Of a stretch of 23,026 nt of DNA, positions 12,801 to 23,024 are shown piece by piece. Location: assembly GCA_965644315.1 (NCBI GenBank), contig CBFFRQ010000172.1:1-23026 (forward strand), in the 5' to 3' direction. Both the position numbers and the translations under genes were made by a program. The notes beneath the pieces were generated by a model. It did no database searches. It was not told the origin of the DNA and saw only the letters and a program-made list of their open reading frames with translations. The number at the start of each line of letters is the position of its first letter. Positions within the stretch are counted from its first letter, which is position 1. Source of the stretch: Caecitellus pseudoparvulus (Eukaryota > Bigyra: Bicosoecida).

Positions 12801-15800
12801 AATGCCGTCACGGTCAGGGTATGCACCTGAGCTTGCCACAAGGCTGATGAGTCCAGCATCAGCTGTCAAGTCGTCGCATCCGGACAAGCCATGCACAAGG
12901 TCTAAATCAACTTCTGACATCGCGAGGCTGGCGCTGGACCCCATGCCTTGACGACCGTGAAGTGTGCCCTTTGCCCATAGCGAGAAGATCTGGCTTGCAA
13001 GGGTGCCCGCCGTGGCACTGGCTCCCGCAAGTTGGGCACTGGAGAGAGTCCACGTGCAAGGTTGGGAGCAGATCTCAGTAGAGGAAGGCAGTCTTGCGAG
13101 TGCATCCAACAACGCAGGGTATGCTGAAGTAGTGCCATGAGCCACGAGGTTGCCCAGTTCTGCAAGTGCACTGCACGACCCGACGTCCCTGTTAAAGTTG
13201 AGAGCAGACCTTTTCCAAACTGCCTCACGCGATACTGAGCCTAGGTTTTGAGAGTGTAGCTGCCGTGCCAACAACGCTGCCGCCTGAGAGCTTCTGAAGT
13301 GGAGTGAAGCCGCAGCAGTGTGAACAGACGAGGCCTCCAGCTGCATCCTGCAACGGCGGGAGGCATTCATGACGGATTCTGCTTCGCGCACCAGGCTGAA
13401 GCCTGCTGCACCCCGCTCAATTGCTGTCTGCAGCGATTCCGCGAGAGCATGAGTAGTCTCACAAATGCTGCACTCAAGTGGGCCAGACACACACAGGGAG
13501 TTCAAAGCAGCTGCCTGCTCTGCTGTGGCATTCAAGAAAGACGCAGCATTAGCTTCAAGGGAAACCGCCTGCTCTGCATGCTGCTGTGCCAACGACGCGA
13601 GCGTTTGGGCCAGCAGCAGAGAGAGTTCCTGGGTTTCCTGGTGATCAGACAAGGCATCCTTCAATGTGTGCGCTAGGAGCAGGTCCTGCTGTGCCGTCTG
13701 CAGCGAGCTGAACGTGCTGGCTGCAGTTTGGATGGCTGCCATGGCAAGGTCGGCGTTTGGAACCACTGCCGTCGATGCGCCCATGAGTAGCAAGGCAGCT
13801 GCTTCCTGTTCGGCATTTGTGCCACTGGCAAAGCCTTGCGCGGGCAGGTTCAGCACAGTAGGAGCAAATGCAGCCAAGGCTGACACAAGGCTAAGGCTTG
13901 TGTTTTTAGTCAACGCCCGAGTACACCGAGCTGCCGCATCAATGACAGGCTGGGGCAACTCCGTTGTGTTGTCGCTGGCCGACAGCAGCCCATCACAAGC
14001 AGATCTCACAGAGGATACCAAAGAAATACCGAGGCGCGCGTGAAGCAGTGACGTAGCCTCAGACACTGATGACACCAGTGCTGTTTCAGTCTGAGCAGCA
14101 GCGCCAGAAAGCTCTTCCAGTAGTTGCTGCACCTGATCCAGCACAGGACTGTCTCCAGCAGGCTGCATGGAACCGCCCCCCTGCAGGCTCGCAAAGGACT
14201 GGCGCAAGATATCCATAGAAGCTGCGTGCCCACCTGCCGCTCGTTCATGCGCTTGGGCCAACGCAGTGACAAGGACCCACGCGCCGGCGGATGCACTGGA
14301 AGACGGCGTACCAGCCGAAGACAGAGCGGAAACTAATTGTTGCCGAAGTACAGGTGCAGGCAGGCACTGCGGGCATGGGATGCCGTGGCTAGCCAGGACG
14401 ATCGACGCCGATGCCTGCTGGTCGGCAAGGAATGCTGACATGATGCGGATGCCCTGGTGTACCTGTGCAGCCAGCACTGGCGCGGCAGTGCCCCACTGGT
14501 CAACACACCTGGCTTGCTTCCAGACAGACCCTTGGAGGGCTGACACTGCAGCCATCTCGTCCGAGTCAATGACCATGTGTTGTGATGCTACGGTCGCCAG
14601 GCCACACAGCTCGCTCGATGGCGCAGCAAAGGCTTGCAGCCCAGCAAGTCTGTGCAGGGGCTCTGCCGGGGGAAGAATAGCCTCAATGGAAACCGCACCC
14701 TTGACCGGCAAGGCAGACCATGTAGATCGCACTGCAGCTTGGAAAGCAGTTCTGGAGAAAGGGGTTTGGTGCAACGCCGAACGGGCGGCGGTGGCAACTG
14801 CCACAGACATAGACAAGGGAAGTTGTTGCAAGGCAGCGACAAGGAAGGCTGTGTCGCGACACATGGAAGGCAAATCAGCGTGGGCCGGATTGGCGGTAGG
14901 TTCGAAAACTCGGCTGCACAACTGTGTGTGTGCAGCTCCCAAGGTCTGGACATAGGACACGGGTAATGCAAGAAGCGACTTGGAGTGGGACTGCAGGGTT
15001 TCCAACGCAGTCACAAGGGTCACCAACGGCTGTTGCACCTGCTCAGCTTCAGAGTTGAACGCCACTCCCTGTAGCGCATTCAGAATGGACTCAGCCAGGA
15101 CCAACATGCCGTGGACAGACCAAGACTGTTCATCCAATTCTGAGGTGAGGGCTTCGTACACCGCATTTGGGAGGGCAACAGGGTCTCCTGCCCAAGTTGC
15201 AGCGACCGCTCCAGAGACTTTCGTTGCTGCTACCAGCTCACCGGCTTGCAGCACCCAGGCAGCTACATTTGAAGTTGTTGGGCATGCTGTGGTTCCGGTG
15301 CATAAGCTTGCCAGCCTGGTACACGTGCTGAATGAAAGAGAGTCACTAGCGACCGCGCGGGCAGGGGCAAGTGCGAACGCGTCCACACTCCTTGCAGCTG
15401 CGAGCATAGCAGGAAAGATGCGTGCCTTTTGACCCAAAGAGTAGCTAGCAACCGCAGCGTGGATCGCCTGCAACCCAGCTGTCGTGTTGGACGGCACTTG
15501 CGGGAGTGAGGGGGACACTGCCCATGACGGCTGAGCCTGGCCGAAGCCGGGGCCTGTGGGTTCCACGGACACTTCCAGTCCCAGCAAAGGGGCCACCTGC
15601 TGCAGCAGCCCCTTTCGCAGGTCAACTGACACATCAAACACTTGGCACGAATCTGATACACAAATTTCCACCGTCTCAAGAACTGCACCAGAGCCCGTGG
15701 CCAGCATTTCACGGGAACCGCCACGGACAGAGCGGAACACCTCCCCAAGTGTGACGCACTCTACGCACATCACATGCAACGTAGTGGTTGAAGGGCACAC

Positions 15801-18800
15801 AAAGCCGTTGCAAGGCGCGTGCAAACCAAAGACTGGGCCAAGGCTGCCCTGTAAATGACCATGGGAGTGCTTAGGCAGAACAACAGTTCGAGATGGGGTG
15901 GACGCGGATGGACTGGCAGTCAGCAGCCCTGCAGCCTGAGCAGTTCCAAGCGACATATGCAGAAGCTGGGAAACATTGACCCCAACTGCATACTGTACCC
16001 CGCTTAGTTGCGCCTGCAGGTGTGCCCAAGGGACGAACAAGTCAGATTCACTTGCCATGCTCACTTGCGCTATGCTACTTGCAACGGTCTGCAGTAAGTG
16101 AACGTCGGCTGCAGCGATTCCAAGCATGGGTGATGTCGCACCACCATGCAGCTGCAATGTGCCTCTCGCGAAAGAATTCAAACTCTGTGCCATGCCCAAA
16201 GCATCGTCCAATGTAGCCGCGAGACTCGAGGCTGTGACGGGTCGAACTCTGATGCCAGCGGGGTCAACGGTGGTGGTTGCTCGCGCAGCTTGTCGAACAC
16301 GAGATGCCAGTGGCAACACAGCAACGTGATCCACCATTGCTACAGACACAGCTTGAAAAGTCTCTGATACCCCTGCAAACCATCTGAGCACCAAGAAATC
16401 CAATGCCATCTCAAGGGTGGGGCGGTCACACGTGGAGCAGGAGGTTATGAGCAACTGAATGGCTTCGGCTGCCACGGGCAGTCCCGAGCCGGACTCCACA
16501 GCTTGTGACACCTGCCGACGCAATAGAGACTGATGCCCCGGAGACACTGGCAGGTCATCCATGGCATCGGCCGCCCAGGCTGCGAGAGGCAGCAAGCATG
16601 CGCTTGCCTTGACAAGGGGCGGGGCCGCTGTGAGCCAAGACTTGAGTTGGGCATCAACATCAGGAGCGCTTATGGCACTTGTTGGTGCCGTCGGATCTGC
16701 TAGCGTCGCAAATAGCGCCGTGCTCAGGCTCTCCAAAGAGGGAAGGCCGGCGGCCACTGAGGCTGCACCACCTGGCAGTCCCTTCCCATCTGGCAACACC
16801 CGCGAAGTAGAGCAGGGGGAGAGTGCTGAGAGGGCCTGCAAGGCAACCAGGACTTTAGCTTGCTGTTCTGATGTGGAAAGCCGGGCAACCTTCTGCCCCA
16901 ACGATGCGGCCTCGCACGAAACACCTGCTACAGCGTGCACCTGCCCGCTCTGCAGGTGACCCTCAGCTCGAGAGAGCAGCAATGCAGCCCGAACTAAGGT
17001 GCTCTTGCAGCTGCCGTCTACGCACGCGGATGCTGAAAGTGGTGAATCTAAAAGGGATGCAAGTGCCGCAGAAATGTGCAAAGATGCGCCAGCAGCCTTG
17101 GACAGGGCAGCCGTTGTCAGGAAAGTTGCCGGGAAGGCAGAAGCACATGTGAGGCCGTTCACAAGTCTTAATAGTTTCCCTACTTTCTGAACATCACAAG
17201 ATGCGCCATGGCCATTGACAGCGCCACACTCCGCCGCGCCCTTTGACACTTCTGCCTGTACGGAAAAAGGGGGCACCGTGTCGAAGCTTCGAGACACGTT
17301 CATGGCCGCCCCCGAGACAACCTCACACTGCATGGAATCAGTGGGAAATTCTTGAGCAGACCACAGGAGTTCTGTCGAGTTAACAATGCTGCAAGCATCA
17401 CCCAGCTGCAGTTTTCGCAACGAATTCGTGAGGCTCTCACGGCTCGCTGATGGCAGACACTCCGCTTCGTTACGTATCAAGTCCCCAAGAAATGCAAGCG
17501 CAGCTGATTGAAGGCTTGTTGTCGGTTGTGTGCCGTGCACCAGTGCATGGAAGGCTGTGGCCCCAGCTAGCTGCAGAGCTGCCTCCTCGGCGAACGGCGA
17601 GGCGCCCACAAGGGGACGAGTCACAGCCGCTCCCTGCATCGTCATTGCTGGCAAGGCGTACAAAGAAAGAACATCGTCTGATGGCCCCGAGCAGCCGGAC
17701 GCCGCCAAGTGAGCCAGGAAGGCTGCCAAGCTCGCCTGCTGGGCTGACCTAGGACACGGCGACCCATCACAAAAAGACACCTCGCTCTGAAGACGCAACA
17801 GTTCGGGGACAGCTGGGTTGTGACCGCGCGTAACTGCAGACATGGCAGCCATGCATGTGCCTCCCTGGGGCAAGTGCAAGCTAGCATCTGCTGCAGTAGA
17901 GGACAATGCATGCAGGCGAATGCCAACGCCAAACAGCACATTAATACTGCCATCCGTGGACAACAGGTCCTCCGCCACCGCCTTCACAGCCCGTGAAGTC
18001 TGGGGTGACAGGCCTGCCGCCCAAGCAATTATGTCACTCGGTAGGGAGGCCCCTCCGAACACAGTAGCAAGATCAGTTAAGGCTGCTGCAGCATTAACAG
18101 CAGCTTTTCCTGCCTTTTGGAGGGGAAGGTAAGCCGCCTGTTGCAGGACACTCTCGCTCACGCCAGCGGAGCAAGGCCCCTCGCACTGAACAACCACGCC
18201 AATCTCTAGTTGGGCAGCTGAAAGCAAACTCACAGAGGTATCAAACAGAGGAATTAAGCTTGGAACTCCTTCAGGCATTGTTTCTGCTGCCGCGCTTTGG
18301 GACAGGCCAACGAGTCCTCGGACTGCCGCAGTAAGCGACCCATGCAGGCTGGACATGCGCTGATTGATGTCAGCGGATGACAGTGCTTGAGCAGATTCCT
18401 TGACAAATGGCTGGCGAGCGGCTGATATCAATAGGTCGCCAAAACTTTGGGCAGCTGTTGAAAACTCCACTGGCCCAACTGGACCACGGGTGACGGCACC
18501 AGCGAGCGAGTGTGCCACGCTATCAGCCCCAACAGCTGCGCCCAACTCGACAAGGCCCTCTGCCACTGCTAAACTTGATTGTGTCAGCCATGTGTCTGAA
18601 AGGGCTGTCAGGGACATGTTGCCCCCGACTGTCCCACCACGAAGGGCCTTCAGCACCAAGTCGCCCGCAGGCACGCTGTGCGACGTGAGGCCGGCACGTG
18701 TCACGTCTACATCAAGGCTTGACAAGCTCAGCAGGCGCTTCTGAGCAGCCTCCGCTGCCGCCAATGTTTGCGTGGAACGATCCAGGTTAAGGGCGGACCG

Positions 18801-21800
18801 GGCTGCGACCAAATCTGCGACTGTGTGCAGTGCCCGTGCGGACACCAGCCCCTCTGTCGAAAGTGAAGCAGCTTCGTTCCACCACGCTTCAACGCGGAAG
18901 GCGTCCATACCATCTGATGCAGCAGAAGCGAGGGCATCTATTGCAACAGCCGACGCATTGGTCGCGATGCAGGACAGTAACGAGTCACAGGATGCTGCTC
19001 CTGGCCAAACTCTGTCGACCTCTGCCCACACAGAGGCCAGTGAGGACTGCACACGCTCAGGCAAGCTTGCGACTCTGTCATCTGTCTGAGCTGTGTGCAG
19101 GAGCAAAGCAAGTCTTTCCCCAGAGCCAGGGATGGACACGTCGGTGCCATGTGCAGCCAGATCTTGCACGACAGCACTGCCATGTACTTCCAGAACGGAG
19201 AGGAGCCAAACGTTCTCACGAACCGCATGGAGCGCCCCCAGAGACGTTTGGTTCACGATGCCTGCCGCGGACTCCACCGCTACCTGCAATGCATCCAAAG
19301 ATGCCACGGGTACTTCTGTGAGTGCTGAGGATGACGCAAGCAGTGGTGAACTGCTTGCTGTGTGGAGGGTTGACAGTGCCTTGTAGGCATCATGCACGTG
19401 CCAGTAGTCCATGCCGAAGCAAGCATCCTCAGCTGTACAGGGAGAAAGAGGGGCCAACACGCCTCCAAGAGGGGGGGCGCTCTGTGACCAAGCTGCAATC
19501 TGAGACAACGCTCCGGATGGAAGAGCGTCAAGCTTCCAGTCTGACAGCCAGCTTTCGAGGGCACTTTCCACAACATGCAGGTGCCCCTCTGCAAGCAAGT
19601 CCTGCAGGGAACCCCGCTGGCCATCATCGGCATTAAACACCGCGGACATGGCCAGAACAAGGTGTTGCTGCTCTGTGGCCATAGAGCAGTAGTGCAGCAA
19701 GTTCGCCAGTTGAGTCCTGAAAGCACAAGCAGCTACGGCAAGGTCAAAAGGGCTGACAGGTTCGGAGGAGCAGGCCGCCAACGTCATGATGTCTGCCTCA
19801 CTTGTCTCCGCCACCGAGCACACTGACTGCGCCAACTCCGAAAGACGGGTGAAGTTTGCCTCGGTCACATTTAGCTGTGCTCGAAGCTGTGCCTGGGCGC
19901 TGCTCAGAGCACTATCAATAGCCACAGCCACATCTATTGCTTCATCAGCTGCCACTGACTCAGCGGCCAACGCGCTCCAGGACGCCTGGAACGCTGACAT
20001 GCTTCCTCCCACACTGGGCAGCGAAATAACCGTTGAGAGCCCGAACAGCGCACTATCCAAAAATGCTGTCCCCACTGCAGTCTCAAAGGCTGTCCATGCG
20101 TCGGTTGCGTTCGCATCCGACACTTCTTTAGCGCGCAGCAGTGCTTCGGACCCGAACTGGGTCAGCGTAATGGTTGGCGAAAGGACTGAAGCAAGTGCAG
20201 GCAATTCTTCATCGGACGGAGAAAATCCCGCCTGGAAAAGTGCGGCATCATTCACGGAATTCTGACCCCAATCGGAGGGCGCGGTGTGGTCAACCGAGCC
20301 GTCAACCTGGACGGACAAAGCACCAAGTCCTCCTGCGTAGAGACAAGCCAGAATGGAACAAAAACCATTGCTCGGAAAGCTCTCCTTGCTGCAATGGCCA
20401 GCCCAGGGCGAAAGGCTTGCAGCAGCTGGGCGCAAGAGAGTGACGTTGCCCGTGCTCCATGACTCGTGAGCAGTTTTGACAGCGGTATAGTGCTCAGCGG
20501 CAGCAATGACATGGGAGTGTGCGTCTTCAAGGATTGGAGAGGAGGCACCAGCACATAGTAGGAGAGTATCTTCCATGCTGATCGGTGAGCCCGACCAGTT
20601 TCCAGAGCTGTGGGCGAGCATAGCCGTCGAGCGATCTATCCAGCTTGAGCCTGACACAGACAAAGACTTCAAGGACGCAGAATGGGCCTGTTTCAGTGGG
20701 GCAAAGGATGACAGCAAGGAGGGTGGGATGTGACTTGCTGCGAGTGCTGCACCTGCCAAAGTTGGAGCGGATTCCGTAGCTGTCATCCAAGAAGCCAGAT
20801 GCGACACGAAGGAAAGTAGGCTTCCTTGCGAGACGTCAGCAGAAACAAAAGGGAGAGCCACCTCAAGTGCAGATTGCAGCGTACTGGCCACTAGGGAGCA
20901 CCCAGGTACACCAGCTACCGTAGCCAGTGCAGCCTCGCACGAAAGTGCGCTCGCAATTACAGTTTCGTTGGCGGCCGAGTTCAGCGCCAAGCATGGCGCA
21001 AGCAAGGTACCGCCTGAACCGCTCCCCGCCAGAGCAAGCCCGCACTGGGCGGCAGCATCGGAGGTTCCAGGTATTGTCGTGTTCAGTGCACCCGAGAAAC
21101 CAACTTCCCAAGCCAAGTCAAGGATGTCATCTGGCAAGGGGCTGCTGTCGTTCACCCAGCGCAGCAAAGCGTGGGGGGCAAACTGGCCGGCGCTGGCAAA
21201 AGTGGCAATTGTTTGCTCAACTGTGAGATCTGGGTCATTCAGAGCATCCGCTTCGTCATTCCCGTCCAGAACAAGGCGAAGCCCAACCAGGGAAGCATGG
21301 GCTGTGAACAGCAGACGTGCTGCGGAGCCGCAGGCCGGCACCACGCAGGTAGATTCCAAGGCTTGGGCCAGTTGCCAGGCATCACCTGGCGCTCTGGCAA
21401 ACTTTTGGAACCGACTCTCGGTAGTTACAGCCTTTGCCATAGCTTCCTGTTCGGCACTAGTCCAGCTCTCAGGCAGCAGCTCAAGCGCTTGCGTGCAGAC
21501 AACCCTTGCAGCGCTCATCAGATCCTGAGCGCGAGGGCCGACTCGGGAAGCCGCTTGAGCAGCTCCTTCAATGAGGCGCGACACAGCACCAGGCACGGCA
21601 CGCAAGACAGCTTCTCCAGAAGCCACGGCCACTTCGGCAGACTCCATGGCTGCCGCAAGTGCTGTGGAAGAGCTCGATACAGGCAAGGCGTTCAAAAGAG
21701 CAGTTTGAAAGGCAAGGAACAACACAGCCCTTGTTTCGTTCTGCGCGCTAGTACCCTGTGCAAAATCTTCAAAGGCAGCGCCGCCCACAGAAGCTGCGGC

Positions 21801-23024
21801 AATGCTGTGCCAATGACCAGGTAACGAAAGAGCAGGAGGCGACTCCAACACTTGCTGGCAAGCAGATTGCAAAGCTTCAGCACTCGCAAGAATGCTAGCA
21901 TCAAGCATAGCGGGCCAGCTTGCGACCCGTGCTCGCCATGCTTCTTCTGCGAGGGAGGCCACGTCTTGGCCAAGCTCCAAGCGACTCGACGCAAGCGCGC
22001 CAAGCAACGCCTGCAGCGAACCTGAGATAGCCGATGCCGGGTCCAAGAGTGACTCGTGTGGCAAACCTCCGAAATATGCCGACCCTGAGTACTGCTGCTG
22101 GGCAGACTCAGCTGCAGCTTCAGCGACGAGCACGTCAGACTCCACATCAAGCTCTGAAGCAGCCCACACGACCAGCAAACTCGTCGTCTCAATGAACGAA
22201 GTCAAGTTTGCCACAGCCTCACCGAGTTGGTGCCTGGCTGTGTTGAAGTCAGACACAGAAGCAGGGTCTGAGCTTGCGCTGCGGTGCAATGAAGACCTCA
22301 GCGCCAGGCCTGCAGCCTCCAGCTCAGTCAGAGCCGCAGAAACGGTTGAGTTCAGGCCGACCGCAAGGTCAGCCAGCGTCGCACTATGCTTGCGCGCAGC
22401 ATCGATAACTAGTGCTTCGAAAGGATTTGATGCAACGTCATCTGCAGACCCCAGCTGTAGGGACTCTGAGAAAGACTCCAGTTTAGCCACAGCAGCCTCA
22501 ATTTCAGGCCGGACCCGCTCAAAACGAGACGTCATGAACGACACGTCAAGGTTGTCTTGAATGACATCCACAGCAGCTGATGTTTCAGGGCCGAGACCGC
22601 CCTGCAGAAGCGCTGCAAACGGGGCAAGAGCGCCACCAGATCCGGACACGACGCTGTCGATGAGGAAGATTGTATCACGCACTTTCTGCGCGTCAGCCAC
22701 AATCCCGTCAACGAATGAGCTTCCCTTTGCAAGGACAGCATCAACCCTATCCAGAACATCTAGCACGTGATCTCCATAGCCAGCGATGCGTTCATACCAG
22801 TTGTTCACGTTGTCCAGGTGGCCCTGGATCATCTCGATCACGGGGGGATCGGCGATGTACTCCAGCTTCTCCTGCACCGCTGCCAGCTGGCCATCCACGG
22901 CATCAATGAACTCTTGAACCCGGAGGAACTCAAGTGCTTGGTCCAGATAGGCATTGACAATGTCCAGCACGCCTTGGGTGTCCAGCAGTGCATCGACGAA
23001 GCCTTGCACAGCTTCGATGTACTC
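3..23024 (-). CDS. Giant modular extracellular-type protein, internal fragment (open at both ends)
   Basis: One minus-strand frame is open across the whole window: 7,674 codons, no stop, no frameshift. The frame was checked at many separate landmarks (FN3 junctions, cysteine pairs, both window edges), and all fall in the same register. Order of parts: amphipathic helices, a long Ala/Ser/Leu-rich helical region with cysteine pairs, more cysteine-free helices, a propeller-like beta module, an amphipathic beta module with clustered cysteines, and about 19 FN3/Ig-like repeats. About 30 N-x-S/T sequons and the paired cysteines suggest passage through a secretory pathway. Signal peptide, start, stop and any membrane anchor must lie outside; no convincing membrane segment is seen inside. 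Internal Met codons exist, but the frame continues upstream of all of them, so none is proposed as the start. An in-frame, stop-free intron cannot be excluded by eye. Role is probably adhesion, matrix or cell covering, by inference from the modules. I do not recognise the gene. Confidence 0.9.
6840..7380 (-). other. Protein segment: amphipathic beta module with cysteine cluster (residues 5215-5395)
   Basis: Alternating hydrophobic/polar strands come first (LSISAGVDVQVDLDVSLLL, IEIDFGIGVAGVQARVRLFS, TASLQINPAGKVDLCLQMD), as in a membrane- or lipid-facing beta sheet. Then comes a basic, cysteine-dense end: C-x2-C-x-C-C at 6981-7001, then W, then two more cysteines (6933-6935, 6918-6920), and a last one at 6840-6842. 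The layout (G-V-x-G strand, paired strands, aromatic/Cys-rich basic strand with a Trp) resembles a domain I have seen in large extracellular proteins of protists and animals, but I cannot name it. Eight cysteines in total would allow four disulfides, or metal binding at the CxxCxCC group. Confidence 0.45.
7381..8240 (-). other. Protein segment: unassigned region between the two beta modules (residues ~4929-5214)
   Basis: I do not recognise this region. It starts with acidic and polar sequence around the RKRR site and continues with a short beta-like domain (near 8050-7830: ATLKMRVPAGVESLALYDG and TVYKFLLPTV). After that comes a loop with two cysteines (near 7720-7770) and a basic stretch (SSRRSG, VVRRGSSR) at about 7430-7520. 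The two cysteines could bond to each other. The Arg-rich part is unusual for this otherwise acidic to neutral protein and may be a processing or binding region. Confidence 0.4.
8097..8108 (-). other. RKRR multibasic site, candidate proprotein-convertase cleavage point (residues 4973-4976)
   Basis: The four codons CGA AAG CGG CGC encode Arg-Lys-Arg-Arg, followed by Gly-Gln-Asp. They sit in a polar, probably exposed segment between the propeller-like and amphipathic beta modules. R-x-K/R-R is the usual furin-type recognition sequence in secretory-pathway proteins. The context fits cleavage separating the helical half from the FN3 half, but whether it is cut is unknown. Confidence 0.4.
8241..9437 (-). 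other. Protein segment: beta-rich, beta-propeller-like module (residues ~4530-4928)
   Basis: The composition switches to aromatic- and Gly-rich beta sequence. Recognisable pieces are PQGVEALDYRRLAVSM (9216-9263), then PSIIVVM, LPDGTPYFG (9102-9128) followed by SVADLALD, LWVCSD (9045-9062), and a second blade-like TLWVGEYY (8808-8831). This order of a PQG opening, a strand ending near S-Y/M, PDGTPYxG, a G-x-A-xx strand and LWV strands resembles secreted proteins with beta-propeller (NHL/SMP-30-like) folds. That is recognition from memory, not a search result. The end of the module holds SYSRRVAEHH, a Tyr/Phe-rich stretch and several cysteines near 8290-8580. No catalytic residues can be assigned. 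It may be a ligand- or partner-binding domain. Confidence 0.45.
8650..8800 (-). other. Protein segment: Pro/Ser/Glu-rich linker
   Basis: A low-complexity stretch inside the propeller-like module: EPGDPASPAEEPGESQTSP, then a short amphipathic piece (FLNKLSGWL), then PPAGAGGPAS and STPSTP. It is probably a flexible, surface-exposed loop and a possible O-glycosylation site. It interrupts the module between the TLWVGEYY strand and the SYSRRVAEHH stretch. Confidence 0.55.
9438..9458 (-). other. Cysteine pair at the helical-to-beta boundary
   Basis: CDAGDPC closes the helical half of the protein just before the propeller-like module. Its spacing and Gly/Pro/Asp content match the cysteine pairs CVPGSPC, CDGSPC and CVDGSC found upstream in the protein. 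The sequence after it (beginning VHVVPRRSAVF) is not the usual Ala-rich helix, so here the pair may cap the domain boundary. Confidence 0.45.
9540..12875 (-). other. Protein segment: cysteine-poor helical region with amphipathic segment 2 (residues 3384-4495)
   Basis: From 12875 down to 10248 there is no cysteine in 876 codons, in contrast with the preceding cysteine-paired region. The sequence stays helical. From about 11390 it becomes strongly amphipathic with evenly spaced hydrophobic residues, for example VMLQINRMVDNVGDLL, LQELAARLVEEVDGVV and RIQEVAAFVLSPLRMALEFF, in the style of coiled coils or surface-binding apolipoprotein-like helices. One cysteine pair, CVPGSPC, occurs at 10227-10247 and is followed by the usual amphipathic helix (IRDLLKDTLQTVL). 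A GGGG turn lies near 10856-10867. There is no enzyme motif. It is probably structural, linking the helical half to the beta modules. Confidence 0.5.
11880..11915 (-). other. EF-hand-like calcium-binding loop (residues 3704-3715)
   Basis: The twelve residues DSDGSLALSPEE fit an EF-hand loop at position 1 (D), 3 (D), 5 (S), 8 (L), 9 (S) and 12 (E). They are flanked by helix-like sequence on both sides (FADRIVDLQSLL before, SKVLLAAAHEDL after), as in a helix-loop-helix unit. The usual glycine at loop position 6 is Leu, which weakens the call, and no second EF hand is visible close by to pair with it. Calcium binding is possible but not shown. Confidence 0.35.
12876..22649 (-). other. Protein segment: Ala/Ser/Leu-rich helical region with recurring cysteine pairs (residues 126-3383)
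   Basis: About 3,250 residues dominated by Ala, Ser, Leu, Val and Gln, with helix-like hydrophobic spacing and little predicted beta. The first cysteine is at 21858-21860. After that, short cysteine pairs or clusters (mostly C-x2 to C-x5-C) recur, often with Pro or Gly between them, and each is usually followed by an amphipathic Ala/Leu helix. Clear examples are at 21330-21347, 20343-20393, 19419-19439, 18969-18989, 18171-18185, 17754-17771, 17007-17024, 16428-16439, 15645-15812, 15282-15323, 14364-14375, 13461-13493 and 13056-13070. Many gaps are about 410-580 bp or roughly twice that, which suggests a degenerate repeat near 140-190 residues. About 18 N-glycosylation sequons are scattered through it. 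I know no family with this pattern. Disulfide-pinned helical repeats in an extracellular stalk would fit, but that is inference. Confidence 0.6.
15645..15860 (-). other. Protein segment: six-cysteine, beta-leaning insert inside the helical region
   Basis: The composition changes here within the helical region. Three cysteine pairs lie close together: CNGFVC (15795-15812), CVEC (15756-15767) and CVSDSC (15645-15662). Between them are Thr/Val-rich stretches such as TTTLHVM and AVLETVEIC that look like beta strands. The segment begins after a His-rich turn, HSHGHLQG, near 15850-15880. It probably forms a small disulfide-bonded domain, or a more elaborate version of the recurring cysteine-pair unit. 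I do not recognise the fold. The amphipathic helical pattern resumes soon after it. Confidence 0.45.
22650..23024 (-). other. Protein segment: amphipathic helical / coiled-coil-like region 1 (residues 1-125)
   Basis: This is the first part of the fragment in protein order. Hydrophobic residues (L, V, I, F) recur every three to four positions between acidic and Gln residues, for example VQGFVDALLDTQGVLD and LAAVQEKLEYI, as in amphipathic or coiled-coil helices. There is no cysteine here, and none until residue 389. Third codon positions are clearly richer in G/C than in the following 10 kb. It resembles in style the segment at 10800-11390, where AQGYLDMAGQVLDVLD compares with the first motif above. 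It may be the end of a longer helical region lying beyond the window. The function is unknown. Confidence 0.6.

Noticed and set aside
14167-14955. Plus-strand open frame of 262 codons (similar ones at 9841-10602 and 21892-22560)
   Set aside because: Antisense to the Ala/Ser-rich helical region. Composition mirrors the complement of the real frame, and no motif or homologue is recognised.
3-23024. Possibility that the region is a pseudogene or carries frameshifts
   Set aside because: The same frame holds all FN3 junctions, cysteine pairs and beta motifs from edge to edge, with no stop. A decaying gene of this size would show breaks.
3-23024. Introns with GT-AG ends inside the frame
   Set aside because: None is needed to keep the frame open, and no stretch loses coding character. 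An in-frame stop-free intron cannot be fully excluded without RNA data.
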